Origin: Diphasiastrum complanatum
Lineage: Eukaryota; Streptophyta; Lycopodiopsida; Lycopodiales; Lycopodiaceae
NCBI GenBank assembly: GCA_029204225.1
Contig: CM055095.1
Location: 41,939,723-42,003,722 of the forward strand
Direction of reading: 5' to 3'
Length of the DNA: 64,000 nt
Shown here in pieces: positions 40,708 to 50,865 of the stretch (position 1 is the first letter of the stretch; the number at the start of each line of letters is the position of its first letter). The notes beneath the pieces were generated by a model. It had not been told where the DNA came from. It made no database searches and saw only the letters and a program-made list of their open reading frames with translations. The position numbers were made by a program, and so were the translations under genes.

Positions 40708-41245
40708 TGTCATGTACTTTTAGTACATCAGTGCTTTTCAGGGCAATATAATATCCGTTGTAAGCATTGTAGGCCCAAAAGGAGCTATTAGCCTTAATAA
40801 CAAGGTGGTTCCCTCTTTAGGCCCTCCAAAGTAATTAATAAGGATAATAGGCCAACAAGGGTCCAATGTAGTTTAAATAATACTTAACAAGGGCTAACTA
40901 TCCCTCAAGATAGTTAAGTTTAGTTAAGTAAGAGCATTGTCTATAACTAGACAAGAGACATCATTTTGTGAATCTTTTGGCTCATTTGCAAGTGAGAGCT
41001 TCTTGCTTCCTCCTTGTGAATACGAGCTATGGGGATTTCCATTGCTAGGTCTCATGTGCCTTATCTACATGAATCCATGCTCCATTTCCATTGATTGTAC
41101 TCTTTCTTTCATTTCTATTGAGATTCTATGGAGATCCTTGTGTTTCTAGCTTTCTATGGATATGCTATCGTGAATGCTTTGTACTTTTCTTGCTCTTAGC
41201 TTTACTTCCATTGTAAATGCTAATTGCTTAAATTTGGCACATGAG
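40708..41245 (+). repeat. LTR A, nearly complete
   Basis: 538 bp from TGTCATG to GGCACATGA; the last few bases (CA) are lost where antisense pol begins. Its first bases form a small palindrome, ATGTACT-TTT-AGTACAT, also present in the copies at 11899 and 41794. Confidence 0.88.
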
Positions 41246-41530
41246 GCTTCCTAGGTTCAAATGACCAAGTCTAATATGCCACAGTTCAGTTTGCGATGGA
41301 ATGGATGAGATATGTTGCTTGTGGCATTCAACCTGTACAATTTGGTTGGGCTCTCTTGTACCATCCGCAATGACCTTGAACTTTTGATTCATATCCTTCA
41401 CAAAGCAATGATCATGTGCAAACTCTACTTTCAACTTTTTATCAGTAGACTCAGACTGAAAGTAAAAATATTTCAAACTTGGTATATAAAGTATCTCCTT
41501 GATCGTTTTGATTTTGCCATCAAGTAGTTG
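41246..41530 (-). pseudogene. Copia A GAG-pre-integrase region, antisense
   Basis: Minus strand reads LLDGKIKTIKEILYIPSLKY, YFYFQSESTDKKLKVEFAHD, CFVKDMNQKFKVIADGTREP and LWHIRLGHLNLGSL, the end of protease and the HxLGH zinc region. It is fused at both sides to LTR A sequence in opposing orientations. Confidence 0.85.
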
Positions 41531-41561
41531 GATTGAAACTATGCCTATTGCCTAGTAATAA

Positions 41562-41794
41562 ACAATGCTCTTACTTAACTAAACTTAACTATCTCGAGGG
41601 ATAGTTAGCCCTTGTTAAGTATTATTTAAACTACATTGGACCCTTGTTGGCCTATTATCCTTATTAATTACTTTGGAGGGCCTAAAGAGGGAACCGCCCT
41701 GTTATTAAGGCTAATAGCTCCTTTTGGGCCTACAATGCTTACAATGGATATTATATTGCCTTGAAAAGCACTGATGTACTAAAAGTACATGACA
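41562..41794 (-). repeat. LTR A, first 233 bases, inverted
   Basis: Reverse complement of 40708-40940 with only about 5 differences. It ends with GTACATGACA, the LTR start. Together with 40708 it brackets the antisense pol piece as an inverted pair. Confidence 0.92.
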
Positions 41795-41829
41795 GGAAAT
41801 TAAAAATTGTGAAGAGATTACCTATTATG

Positions 41830-43171
41830 GAAGACCACCTAGCATCGAGAGAACTTCAAGGGTGGTGGTGGTGGTGTTGCAAGGGTGAAGAACATCCTAG
41901 ATTTGATCCACAGACTTATGCGGACCTATGAGGACAATGTCTATAGATGGAACATATTATCTCTTCACTTTCATAGATGATATGTCTCTGAGGATGTGGA
42001 TATATTTCTTAAAGAAGAACCTTCAAGAGCTTTGAGGGAATGGTTAAAAATCAAATAGGTAGGAAGATCAAGGTTCTAAGATTTGACGATGGAGGTGAGT
42101 ATAGGTCTAATGAATTTAATGACTTTTGTGACCAATGTGGAATTAAAAGACAATTCACACAAGCTCATACTCCTAGACTCAATGGCATAGCCAAGCACAA
42201 GAATCATACGATTCTGGAGAGTGCTAGATCCATGCTTGTTGGGATGAAACTATCAAAGGATTTTTAGTCAGAAGCATGCAACATTGCAGTCTATCTTCAA
42301 AATAGAAGTCCTACCATTGTTGTGCCAAAGATAACACTTGAAAAGACGTTCACAAAGAAGAAACCAAAGGTGAACCATTTACGAATCTTTGGATGTAAGG
42401 CCTTTGTGAACATTCTTAAGGAAGAGACACACAAGGTTGATGTAAAAGCTGTGAAGTGCATCTTCTTAGGATATGGTGATCGTGTGAAGGGCTATAGATG
42501 CGTTTATCCTGGAGAACAAAATGCATGTTAGCCGTGATGTTATCTCTGGTGAATCTAAGATGTACAAAGATAAAGATGCTGAGAAGTTGGACACATCAAG
42601 TGGCAAAGATAGTATAGTGAGAATTCCTCTTGATGATAGACCATGTGTTGAAATTCCTAATGATGGACATATGGATGCACCTCATGATGTTGTCACTCAA
42701 CCTTAGGAGACAGGTTGGAGAGGTAGGGATAAAACATTTGGTGCTAAGAGGATTGAAGTTGCACATGACAAATGCAAGAAGAAGGATGTGCCATGGGATA
42801 TTTTTTCACCAGAAAGCCGATCACCTGACAGGAAGCTCCCTAAGTGGTTTGAGAAATTGATGGAGAGTCATGACATGGATGACTTTCTTAAATCATCCAT
42901 TTAGGGAGAGCTAAGGAGATCAATGAGAGAGAGGACACGAACTGATAGGTATGAAGCAAATTATGCTCTCTTATCTAGCATCATTCAAAGCAAAGCTTCG
43001 ACTTATGATGAAGCAAAGGATGATGACATTTGGATCAAGTCCATGGAAGAAGAGATGGAGTCAATTGCTAAGCATGGCACATGGGACTTGGTAGAACCAC
43101 CAATTGGTAAGAAGCCCATTGGTTGCAAATGGGTATACATGACTAAGTACCATGTGGATGGAAGTATAACA
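41830..43171 (+). pseudogene. Copia A integrase to RT start
   Basis: Reads FTFIDDMSLRMWIYFLKKN (catalytic Asp region), KIKVLRFDDGGEYRSNEFND, FTQAHTPRLNGIAKHKNHTI (Glu of the core replaced by Lys-His context), KPKVNHLRIFGCKAFVNIL, KCIFLGYGDRVKGYRC, an Asp-rich linker, and from 42923 DRYEANYALLSSIIQS, EEEMESIAKHGTWDLVEPPI and CKWVYMTKYHVDGSI, the RT start. Several stops. It is cut at 43171 by Copia D. Confidence 0.9.
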
Positions 43172-44075
43172 TGTTGGATTATTCTACTATTGGAGTGATT
43201 CATCCGAATAATCGATCTTTAATCTACATCCATTTATTATCTAGTTTTGCAGTTTTATTCATGTTTTTACACAGTCTACATAAATACTCGGGAATCGCTC
43301 AACAGATGGTCCGACATATCTGATGACTCTGACGAAAGTCGAAGAAGTCTAACATGATGAAGGATGACAGTTACAAAGACTTGCCCTAAATACTTTGCAA
43401 GTAAATTTCCAGGAAGTTCTAACTAGATGGATGACATTGCATTACGGCTAACTACCAATTGCGATCTACAACCTGATTAGTTGTCCTACCATATGAGCTT
43501 AAACTGCTTTAGTATAAATAGCTTATCATAAAAGACTTACATAAGTGCAATGAAGTCTCTAAAAAGTTTTCAGAGCTCCATTAGAGTAGTGCTACTAGTG
43601 CTTATTGCTTACTAGCGAAAGTGCATCAGACAAAATTTTCAGTTACTCAGAGATAGTTTAGAGTATGCAGTTTTCATCCGCTATTGCTTTGTGCTCTCAT
43701 CATCTGATTTGTACATGTTACTTACTGAATCAATCTATCTTCTTATTGCGTTCAGTATCATGTTAGAATCTATGCTTCTCTGTTGTCATTTGTAATTGAT
43801 AAGTCTTGTATTGTTTCGTTTGAGCTATTGTATACTTCAATGCTGTAATATTCTATACATCACTTCACAGTATTAAATTGTTTGGCTTCAAAATCACTTT
43901 AGTATTAATGATTTCAAAGTAAATTGCTAAAAGATTGAACATGACTTCTCTCATTGTAGCTTTGCTCAATTATTGATAAGCGTAGTCATGCATTAGGAAA
44001 GAAGGCTCATTTCGCTGTGCTCGATAGTTCATTCATAGACTTCAACTTATCAAATCGCCATTCCTTCTTCCAACA
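43172..44075 (+). repeat. 5' LTR of Copia D
   Basis: 904 bp, TGTTG to CAACA. TATA-like TATAAATA at 43513-43520. Confidence 0.9.
43513..43520 (+). promoter_or_regulatory. TATA box of Copia D LTR
   Basis: TATAAATA, conserved at 47245-47252 in the 3' LTR. Confidence 0.5.
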
Positions 44076-44089
44076 TGGTATCTGAGCTC
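44076..44089 (+). promoter_or_regulatory. Primer-binding site of Copia D
   Basis: TGGTATCTGAGCTC directly follows the LTR. A second, better match, TGGTATCAGAGCG, lies at 44113-44125 within a small local duplication (ATTAGATAC words). Confidence 0.8.
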
Positions 44090-44289
44090 TACTACTATTA
44101 GATACCCTTCATGGTATCAGAGCGATATCATTAGATACTTTTCATAGTATTAAACTCTAATCAGAGCACGCTTGTTCTTAATCTTCAATTTGCGGTATCG
44201 AATTTTAGTATCAGATAATTGACTTCCAATTGTAGCATCGCATGACATCATTCTTAAGTCATCAATTTATCAACAGACTAACTTCCAGA

Positions 44290-44700
44290 TGGATTCTCAA
44301 AGTAAAGCTAGTCTCATCGTAGACAAGCTAAATGGATCCAATTATTATTTGTGAAAATTTAAGATGAAGACCTTGCTAATCGCCAACGAGTTGTGGGATG
44401 TTGTCACAACTCGTTGGCGATAAGCAAGGTCTTCATCCAATTATTATTTGTGAAAATTTAAGATGACAACCTTGTTAATCGCCAACGAGTTGTGGGATGT
44501 TGTCACAACTTTTTGTCGGCTCAAATTTATAGAAGAAGAAAAGCTCTAACTAGTTCACATCAAATCAGAAGCCGACAAAAAGTAAGGCTCAAATTTATAG
44601 AAGAAGAAAAGCTCTAACCAGTTCACATCAAATCAGAAGCCGACAAAAAGTCAAGAGCAATTATCAAATCCATAGTTGAAAAAAAAGATGTTCTGTAAGG
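44290..44700 (+). pseudogene. Copia D gag, scrambled by inverted and direct duplications
   Basis: Starts MDSQSKASLIVDKLNGSNYY, L, a stop where W is expected, KFKMKTLLIANELWDVVT, the UBN2 gag start. Then the text turns back on itself: a 33-base inverted repeat (44363-44395 / 44405-44437), a repeated 30-base block (44338 and 44437), and a 66-base direct duplication (44518-44583 and 44586-44651). Most of the gag domain is lost. Confidence 0.85.
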
Positions 44701-45870
44701 ATTGCAAGCACTAATCATGAGATCCAAGATTGTAGGATATTAAAAGCAAAGAATGCCAACAAGCAGCCAGATCAACAGGCGAATGCAGTCACAATGTCAT
44801 CTCTATCTCCCGAACTCGACATGGACTAAGGAGCATTTATGGTCAATGACCAAAAGGCGTGATTCAATAATTCTTGGTTTCTGGATCCTAGAGCTACTCA
44901 ACATATGACCAGTGATCATGAGATTTTCACTCCTACACACCTTATAGTACAAAAACATTTGTTCACCTTGGAGACCATAGTACACACACTATCGAAGGTG
45001 AAGGCACTATAAGATTGATGTTCCCAGCATGATCAGTTCAAACTACTATCAAAAGTTTTGTATGTACCTAAACTCTCTACAAATCTGTTATCAGTAAGTA
45101 GAATTGCCTGATTTAGGTCATATAGAGTTTGAGTCTGATCAATGCCAAATTATAGATAGGACAAATAAGATCCTTGCACTCAACAATAGGCATGGATATT
45201 TATATAGACTGGCGCATTGTTATTCTGACACTAGTGAAGCCTTGAAAACCTCTATTCTTGTCAATAAAGCATTACTTTGGCATTATAGATTAGGACACTT
45301 GAATCATACATCTGTGTCGAACATGTCCAGACAATCCCTAGCACTTGATCTCGACTATCCAACCAACAAAGTGGACCTCCCTGTCTGTCATAGCTGCATC
45401 CTTGGGAAACAGACTATGATTCTTTTTAGATCGAGTCATAGGCATGTAGTAAAAGATGTTCTAGATGTTGTTCATTCAGATATATGTGGTCCAATGCAAA
45501 CTCTAATGTTGCTTGATGCAAAGTATTTCATTAGCTTTATTGATAAATATTTCAGAAGAATAGTTGTTTATTTTATTAAGTAGAAATCGGAGGCTTTCAA
45601 AATCTTTCGGGCATACAGAAATGAAAAATGGTAAAAGAATTAAAGCATTGAGGTCCGACCATGGGGGAGAGTACATCTTTGTCAAATTCAAGGAGTATTG
45701 CCTTAACAAAGGCATTGAGCAACAATTCATTACCTCCTATTCGCCTCAGTTGAATGGGCTTGCTGAGAGAAAGAACAGAACCTTAGTCGAATTGGCTAAG
45801 TGTATGCTTGCTCATGCGACACTTTCGAAATCCTTCTGGGCGAAGCTGTTTTCACTGTAGCTTATATTCA
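44700..45870 (+). pseudogene. Copia D zinc knuckle, protease and integrase
   Basis: Near 44870 WFLDPRATQHMTSDHEIF is the protease motif with SG changed to PR. At 45104-45583 YRLAHCYSDTSEALKTSI, LLWHYRLGHLNHTSVSNM, LPVCHSCILGKQTM and VVHSDICGPMQTLML give the GAG-pre-integrase and integrase start. In another frame (45564-45860) ALRSDHGGEYIFVKFKEYC, FITSYSPQLNGLAERKNRTL and SFWAKLF complete the core with both later catalytic residues. Confidence 0.9.
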
Positions 45871-46200
45871 GAACAGATGTCCGACTAAGGTCTCTCAAAC
45901 AAAACAACCTATGAAGTTTGGACAGGTTCCAAACCATCATTATCCAAGATCCTAGGAAGAAGCTCGACTCCCAGAGTATCAAATCTATTTTCATTAGCTA
46001 CACTAATTCAAATAAAACTTATAAGCTATATGATCATGTCGAGTCGAAGATACTCACCAGTCGAGATATCATCTTCATCGAAGATCAGTTTATCAACCTC
46101 AAAGGCAAGGGCAAAGCTCATATAGCCGACTATCAAACTCTCCCGAAATACCAAACATTTATGTTTTCAAGTTAGTTATTCCTATTTAAGGTCTTAGCTC
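45871..46200 (+). pseudogene. Copia D integrase C-terminus and linker
   Basis: Reads KLDSQSIKSIFISYTNSNKT, YKLYDHVESKILTSRDIIFI and EDQFINLKGKG, the usual Copia post-integrase segment. It stops at 46173. Confidence 0.8.
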
Positions 46201-46870
46201 GTCCACAACAGACGAACAACTTATCAACAACGAATCCAGACATAGCTTTTGCAGTCAGTTCCTTAAGTCAGTTTATGACTAATCTTGATATTACACATTG
46301 GAAGGCTCTTATTAGAGTTTTGATATATATTTGAGCTACTATGAAATTTTGTATTTGTTATGGAACAGTCAACAACGACAAACTCAATATTCTCAGTGGC
46401 TATTCAGACTCAAGTTGGACAGGAGATGTAGACACTCATAAATCCACTTCTGGATTTACATTCTTTCTCAATAACGGTCCTATTTCATGGAACAGTCGCA
46501 CGCAAACTTCAATAGCTCTATCTTCTACTGAATCGAGTATATCACATCCTCTCAAGCTACAAAGGAAACAATATGGTTGAGAAACTTACTTTCAGATGTT
46601 TGTCTGAAACAATATGCTTTGACAACTTTATTTTGTGATAATCAAAGTGCTATTGCTTTATCAGCTAACCTAGATCTCATTCCAAGGGTAAGCACATTGA
46701 AATTAAGTATCACTATGTCAGAAGCAAAGTCCCCGACAAAGAGATAAACTTGCAATACTGTCGAACACAAAATATGACAGCTGATTTTTTACTAAGGCAC
46801 TAAGCTTGGATGCACACAAAATTTTTTGTGCAGAACTAAGTTTGAAGGTCAAGGCATTCATGGATTCAGA
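46201..46870 (+). pseudogene. Copia D RNase H (RT core deleted)
   Basis: Reads LSQFMTNLDITHWKALIRVL, SGYSDSSWTGDVDTHKSTSG (first Asp), FTFFLNNGPISWNSRTQTSI, ALSSTESS, and after frame changes HIEIKYHYVRSKV and MTADFFTKALSLDAHK-like text. The region between linker and LSQFMTN, where the RT fingers and YVDD box should be, is absent. Confidence 0.88.
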
Positions 46871-46881
46871 TTAAGGGGGAG
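46871..46881 (+). promoter_or_regulatory. Polypurine tract of Copia D
   Basis: TTAAGGGGGAG precedes the 3' LTR. Confidence 0.8.
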
Positions 46882-47503
46882 TGTTGCATTATTCTACTAT
46901 CAGAGTGATTCATCCGAATAATCGATCTTCCATCTACATCCATCCATTATCCAGTTCTATAGTTTTGTTCGTGTTTTTACACAGTCTGTAGAAATACTCG
47001 AGAATCACTCAACAGGTGGCTCCAAGATATCGGACAACCTCTGACATATCTGATGACTCCAACGAAAGTAGAAGAAGTCTAGCATGCCGAAGGATGACAA
47101 TTATTGTTCCGCCTGATATAAAGCTAAAGACTTGCCCTAACTACTTTGCAAGTAAAATTTCGAGAAGTTCTAACTGGATGGATGACAGCGCATTATGTCT
47201 AACTACCAATTGCAATCTACGACTTGATTAGCTATCTGCTTTAGTATAAATAGCTTACCATAAAAGACTTACATAAGTGTAGTGAAGTCTCTAGAAAGTT
47301 TTTAGAGCTCCGTTAGAGTATTGCTACTAGCCTTACTGCTTAATAGCGAAAGTGCATTAGACAGAGTTTTCAGTTTTTCAAAAATAGTTTAGAGTACGCG
47401 GTTTTCATCTGCTATTGCTTTGTGATCTCATCATCTGATTTGTATATGCTACCTACTGAATTAATCTATCTTCTTATTGCGTTCAATATCATGTTCGAGT
47501 GTA
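46882..47503 (+). repeat. 3' LTR of Copia D, truncated
   Basis: Matches 43172 onward, with a 40-base longer segment near 47010, and stops at TGTATGCTAATGG; the last about 300 bases of the LTR are missing. Confidence 0.88.
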
Positions 47504-49240
47504 TGCTAATGGAAAGTGTTAAATGTGCAAATTCAAATTTCCAGAAAAATTCTGGTAACGAACTGATAGAAATCTCTCGAACGATTCGCGAACAATTTCA
47601 CGAAATTGTTCTGATCACGAATAAATTCTGCTTGAGAAGAATTCGTGATCCAGTCAAGCTCTGCAACGAAACAAAACAAAACTAGACAAAAGAGAAGAAT
47701 TCACGAAAATACCAATTAGGCTCTGTAACGAGACAAAACGAAACTATACGAAATGAAACTTAAGTGAGTTCTGAAATTGATTTACGCTTACAACCAAGTG
47801 ATCGTGAAGCGAAACGAAGTGAAACATGAAGCGAAAACATTCGCGAGTAAAATCAATTCGTGTGGAATTTAGATATGATTGTTGGTCACTGCCAGCTATA
47901 TCATTCCTCCAAAATGTAGACAGACACTATTGATCTACGTTATAGATTATTATAGCATTCAACTAAATCAAACCAATGTGCGAAATTGAATAAGCAAGTA
48001 AATCAGATACACGAATAGTAGCAGAAAAGTTTTCATTCGAGATCATACAATCATTCAGAATATTATGTGCATAACAGCTAAAATATTATCTATTGATCTT
48101 CTGATTTTTCAAGCACTGTGCGATAGATCCACACAGTGCATTAGCATGAGAGAAATACAGTTCTCACACAAATAATGTCTCGCTTACTAGCGGACTTCTG
48201 GATCTGCTAATCCTCTGACGACAGAAGTCGGACGTGTCGAACGGATCGATCCTATTACTGCTTGAAGGCAAGGTTCGACGAGTTCCCTCGGTGCATGCAC
48301 TACTGATAACTAAGTAGACGAACACAAGAATAAATTAAGAGCTTGATTGCACGGTGGTTGCGGAAGCAAAGAGCAGACAATTAGACAAGACAACCAGAAA
48401 GTCAAAAAGAAAGTGGAGAGCATGCAATACCGACATAAAATTTGAACGCTGAATCGACGAAGCCACGTGTTCACAAAAGCTAACTATAATATGTAGCAAC
48501 TATGAGCTTATATTGACAATCTGTCTAAAAAGGAAAGAATCGATGCATGAAGGCATCTATAGTGTCTATCTATGATAAGCTAGCGTCTCAACGTCAATGC
48601 ACACTTGAGCGTATCAATAATTAGCTTATCGCACATGATATTACTACATCATTTGTATATTACATTTGATCAGCTCTATACAATTTACATTTGTGCAGAT
48701 GAAAAGAAAATAGAAAATATGTGTTAAACATACGAAAAAGCCAAAAAATGCGAAAAAGCCAAAGGTTCGTGAAAAATGTGTAGACTGTCAGGACACTTTG
48801 AGTATGTCGATATGTCTTGAAAGTCGGAAAAAAATTGTTATCGACTTTCCTTGTATTTTTGTAGACTGTGCAACAATGCGAGTAAAACTACAGTGATATG
48901 AATGGAAACGGATTAACATGGGATTTAGGAGAGTAGAGGAGATAAATTCAATGCACACCCCCCCCCCCCCCCCACCGCCAGTGACTCGGTGGAACTCGTT
49001 TTTTTTCGTCGGGGAATATGTGTAGGGCTAAGGGTCAATATGACCATTTGTGACATGCTAGGCCAAGAGCCAATGTAACTATTAAATGTTGAAAATGTAA
49101 TTGTGTTTAGGGGTTTGTAGATTGTAAGCTGTCGGTAGAGTTAGCAGAGGAGGAAGTGGAGTTGTCTCTAATGTCTACAGGTGATGGCTGTTCAGATTTG
49201 GAAAATCTACGATCCTACACGGAATGGAGGCTATTTCAAT
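47504..49240. other. Non-coding DNA, possibly unidentified LTR sequence
   Basis: No gene found. The part 47560-47880 is rich in CGAAAC/ACGAAA words (ACGAAACAAAACAAAACTAG and similar). The part 48720-48900 has phrases (TGTAGACTGT, GAAAAAGCC) resembling the tandem-rich part of LTR C. A poly-C run lies at about 48957-48973. Confidence 0.4.
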
Positions 49241-50090
49241 AGGCCATACTTGGGTGGCTGTATTCCAGCGTTTTAAGGGTAAGAAGCATGATGATCCCGA
49301 CATGCACATTCACTAGTTCCTGGCAGTTTGTCAGGGAAATCGTGAAGTGGAGGACATTCGAAAATTGGAACTATTTCCAACCACATTGAAAGGAAATGCC
49401 TTACAGTGGTACTCACAGTATGGATTGCAAGAGTTTTGGAGCTGGGATGAATTGCGAAGGGCATTCCTAAAAAGGTATCGGAAGGAACATGAGGATGAAG
49501 AAATACTGGACAAATTGCAGGCGATCAAGCATAACGAAAGGAGGACGTATTATCTTATGTTCAACATTTCAAGGTGCTGAAAAGAGATTACAGGAACCAC
49601 TCACAGATGCTAAACGCATCAAGTATTTCCGTCATGGATTACGTAAGGTTCTTCGATAGGGAACTACTTTGTTACATGGGTAGGGCCTGGAACATATTGC
49701 AAATGCTGCAAGACAATTGGAGGGAGAAGAAACTCGAAAAAAGTATCGACGACAACGTCGACATCATCGGCGAGATGACTCATCTGATTCTGACTCTAAT
49801 ACAGGTACGGAATCAGATGATTCCTCAAGCTCGGAAGAGAGTTCATCTTCTTCGCGTAATGGGAAATGGTCCAGAGAAAAATTGATCAAGATTAATTTGG
49901 GGACAAAAGACAATCCAAAGCACATATCAATTGGTGGTAATAACGACCAAAGTTTATTCAACGGGCAACTGAATTATTCAAGAAGTACGAGGCCGTATTT
50001 GCATGGTCTTATGATGAACTCAGAGGTGTACCAAAGAAAATCTATCAACACACCATCATGTCACCATTTATGCACGGCTCGTACGACAAC
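49241..50090 (+). pseudogene. Gypsy G gag
   Basis: Reads EDIRKLELFPTTLKGNALQW, YSQYGLQEFWSWDELRRAFL and KRYRKEHEDEEILDKLQAIK, a Retrotrans_gag domain; then an Arg-rich and Ser/Glu-rich stretch (DDSSDSDSNTGTESDDSSSS) at 49717-50100 in another frame. A zinc knuckle was not seen, and the interval from gag to RT is too short for a full protease. Confidence 0.85.
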
Positions 50091-50101
50091 AGTGCTATAG
50101 G

Positions 50102-50865
50102 ATGAATCCAAAGCATGCGGAATGGGTCCGAGCCGAAATAGAGAAACTTATGAAAGTTGGTTTTATATACGCTATTGATTATATGCCATGGTTAAGCCCC
50201 ATTGTGATTGTACCCAAGAAAAATGGTAATCTACGAGTATGTGTGGATTACTGTAAGCTCAACTCGTTTATGGTAAAAGATCATTTCCCTTTACCTTTGA
50301 CTGAGCAAATCTTGAATGAGGTCGCGGGTCATGAATTATACAGTTTTCTGGATGGGTTTAGCGAGTATAATCAAATACAGATTGTTGAAAAGGATAGGGA
50401 GAAGACTGTCTTTATCACAGAATGGAGGGCGTATGCCTATAAAGTAATGCCATTCGAACTTAAAAATTTGCTAGTAGCTTTCTGGAGGGCTATGATGAAA
50501 GCATTTTATGATTACCTGGACAGGTTTATGAAAATTTTCCTGGATGATTTTTGTTTGTATGGTGATGTCAAAGATCATCTGGATTATCTGAAAAAATGTT
50601 TTCAACGGTGTTACGAGTTCGGGATCAGTTTGAATCCGGACAAATGCACTTCCTGTGTAAGACGCGGAGTTTTGCTCAGGCAGATCATCTCCAAAAAAGG
50701 TTTATCAATTGATCGAGCAAAGATCGAGGTGATTAAGAATATGCGGGTTCTAAAGTCTCCAACTTTTCTAGGAATCACGGGTACCATCGTCGTTACATTT
50801 ACGCATATTCGGACATAAGGCATTTAAGGATTTAGTTACCTCATTGGTAAACACGCCTATTCTTC
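50102..50865 (+). pseudogene. Gypsy G reverse transcriptase
   Basis: An uninterrupted 238-residue frame: NPKHAEWVRAEIEKLMKVGF, SPIVIVPKKNGNLRVCVDYC, HFPLPLTEQILNEVAGHELY, SFLDGFSEYNQIQIVEKDRE, KVMPFELKNLLVAFWRAMMK, and FMKIFLDDFCLYGD (catalytic FLDD). The first Asp (FLDGF) is kept. The typical PFGL.NAP is changed to PFELKNLLVA. A frame change at about 50775 leads to GYHRRYIYAYSDI. It ends at a junction with Copia E at about 50865. Confidence 0.92.

Larger units (their letters stand above)
36882..41245 (+). mobile_element. Non-autonomous LTR-A unit carrying host DNA (candidate)
   Basis: Left: the 3' half of LTR A with a primer site just after it. Right: a polypurine tract (TAGGGGGAG, 40699-40707) and LTR A in the same orientation. 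The shared LTR part differs at only about 6 of 265 positions, so the pair is young. Between them there is no recognisable gag or pol. Instead there are AT-rich leader repeats, GC-rich hairpin DNA, CGAATTC-rich sequence, and an antisense ABCB exon with its intron acceptor. This arrangement is what a large non-autonomous element that picked up host sequence would look like. It could also be a chance mosaic, since the left LTR is truncated and no target duplication can be tested. Confidence 0.55.
43172..47503 (+). mobile_element. Copia D, internally deleted, nested in Copia A
   Basis: 5' LTR 43172-44075, initiator-Met primer site, rearranged gag, protease, integrase, RNase H, polypurine tract, 3' LTR from 46882 (truncated at about 47503). 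The RT core is missing between about 46190 and 46240, where integrase linker text passes to RNase H. It inserted in the Copia A RT coding region, so it is younger than Copia A. Confidence 0.9.
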
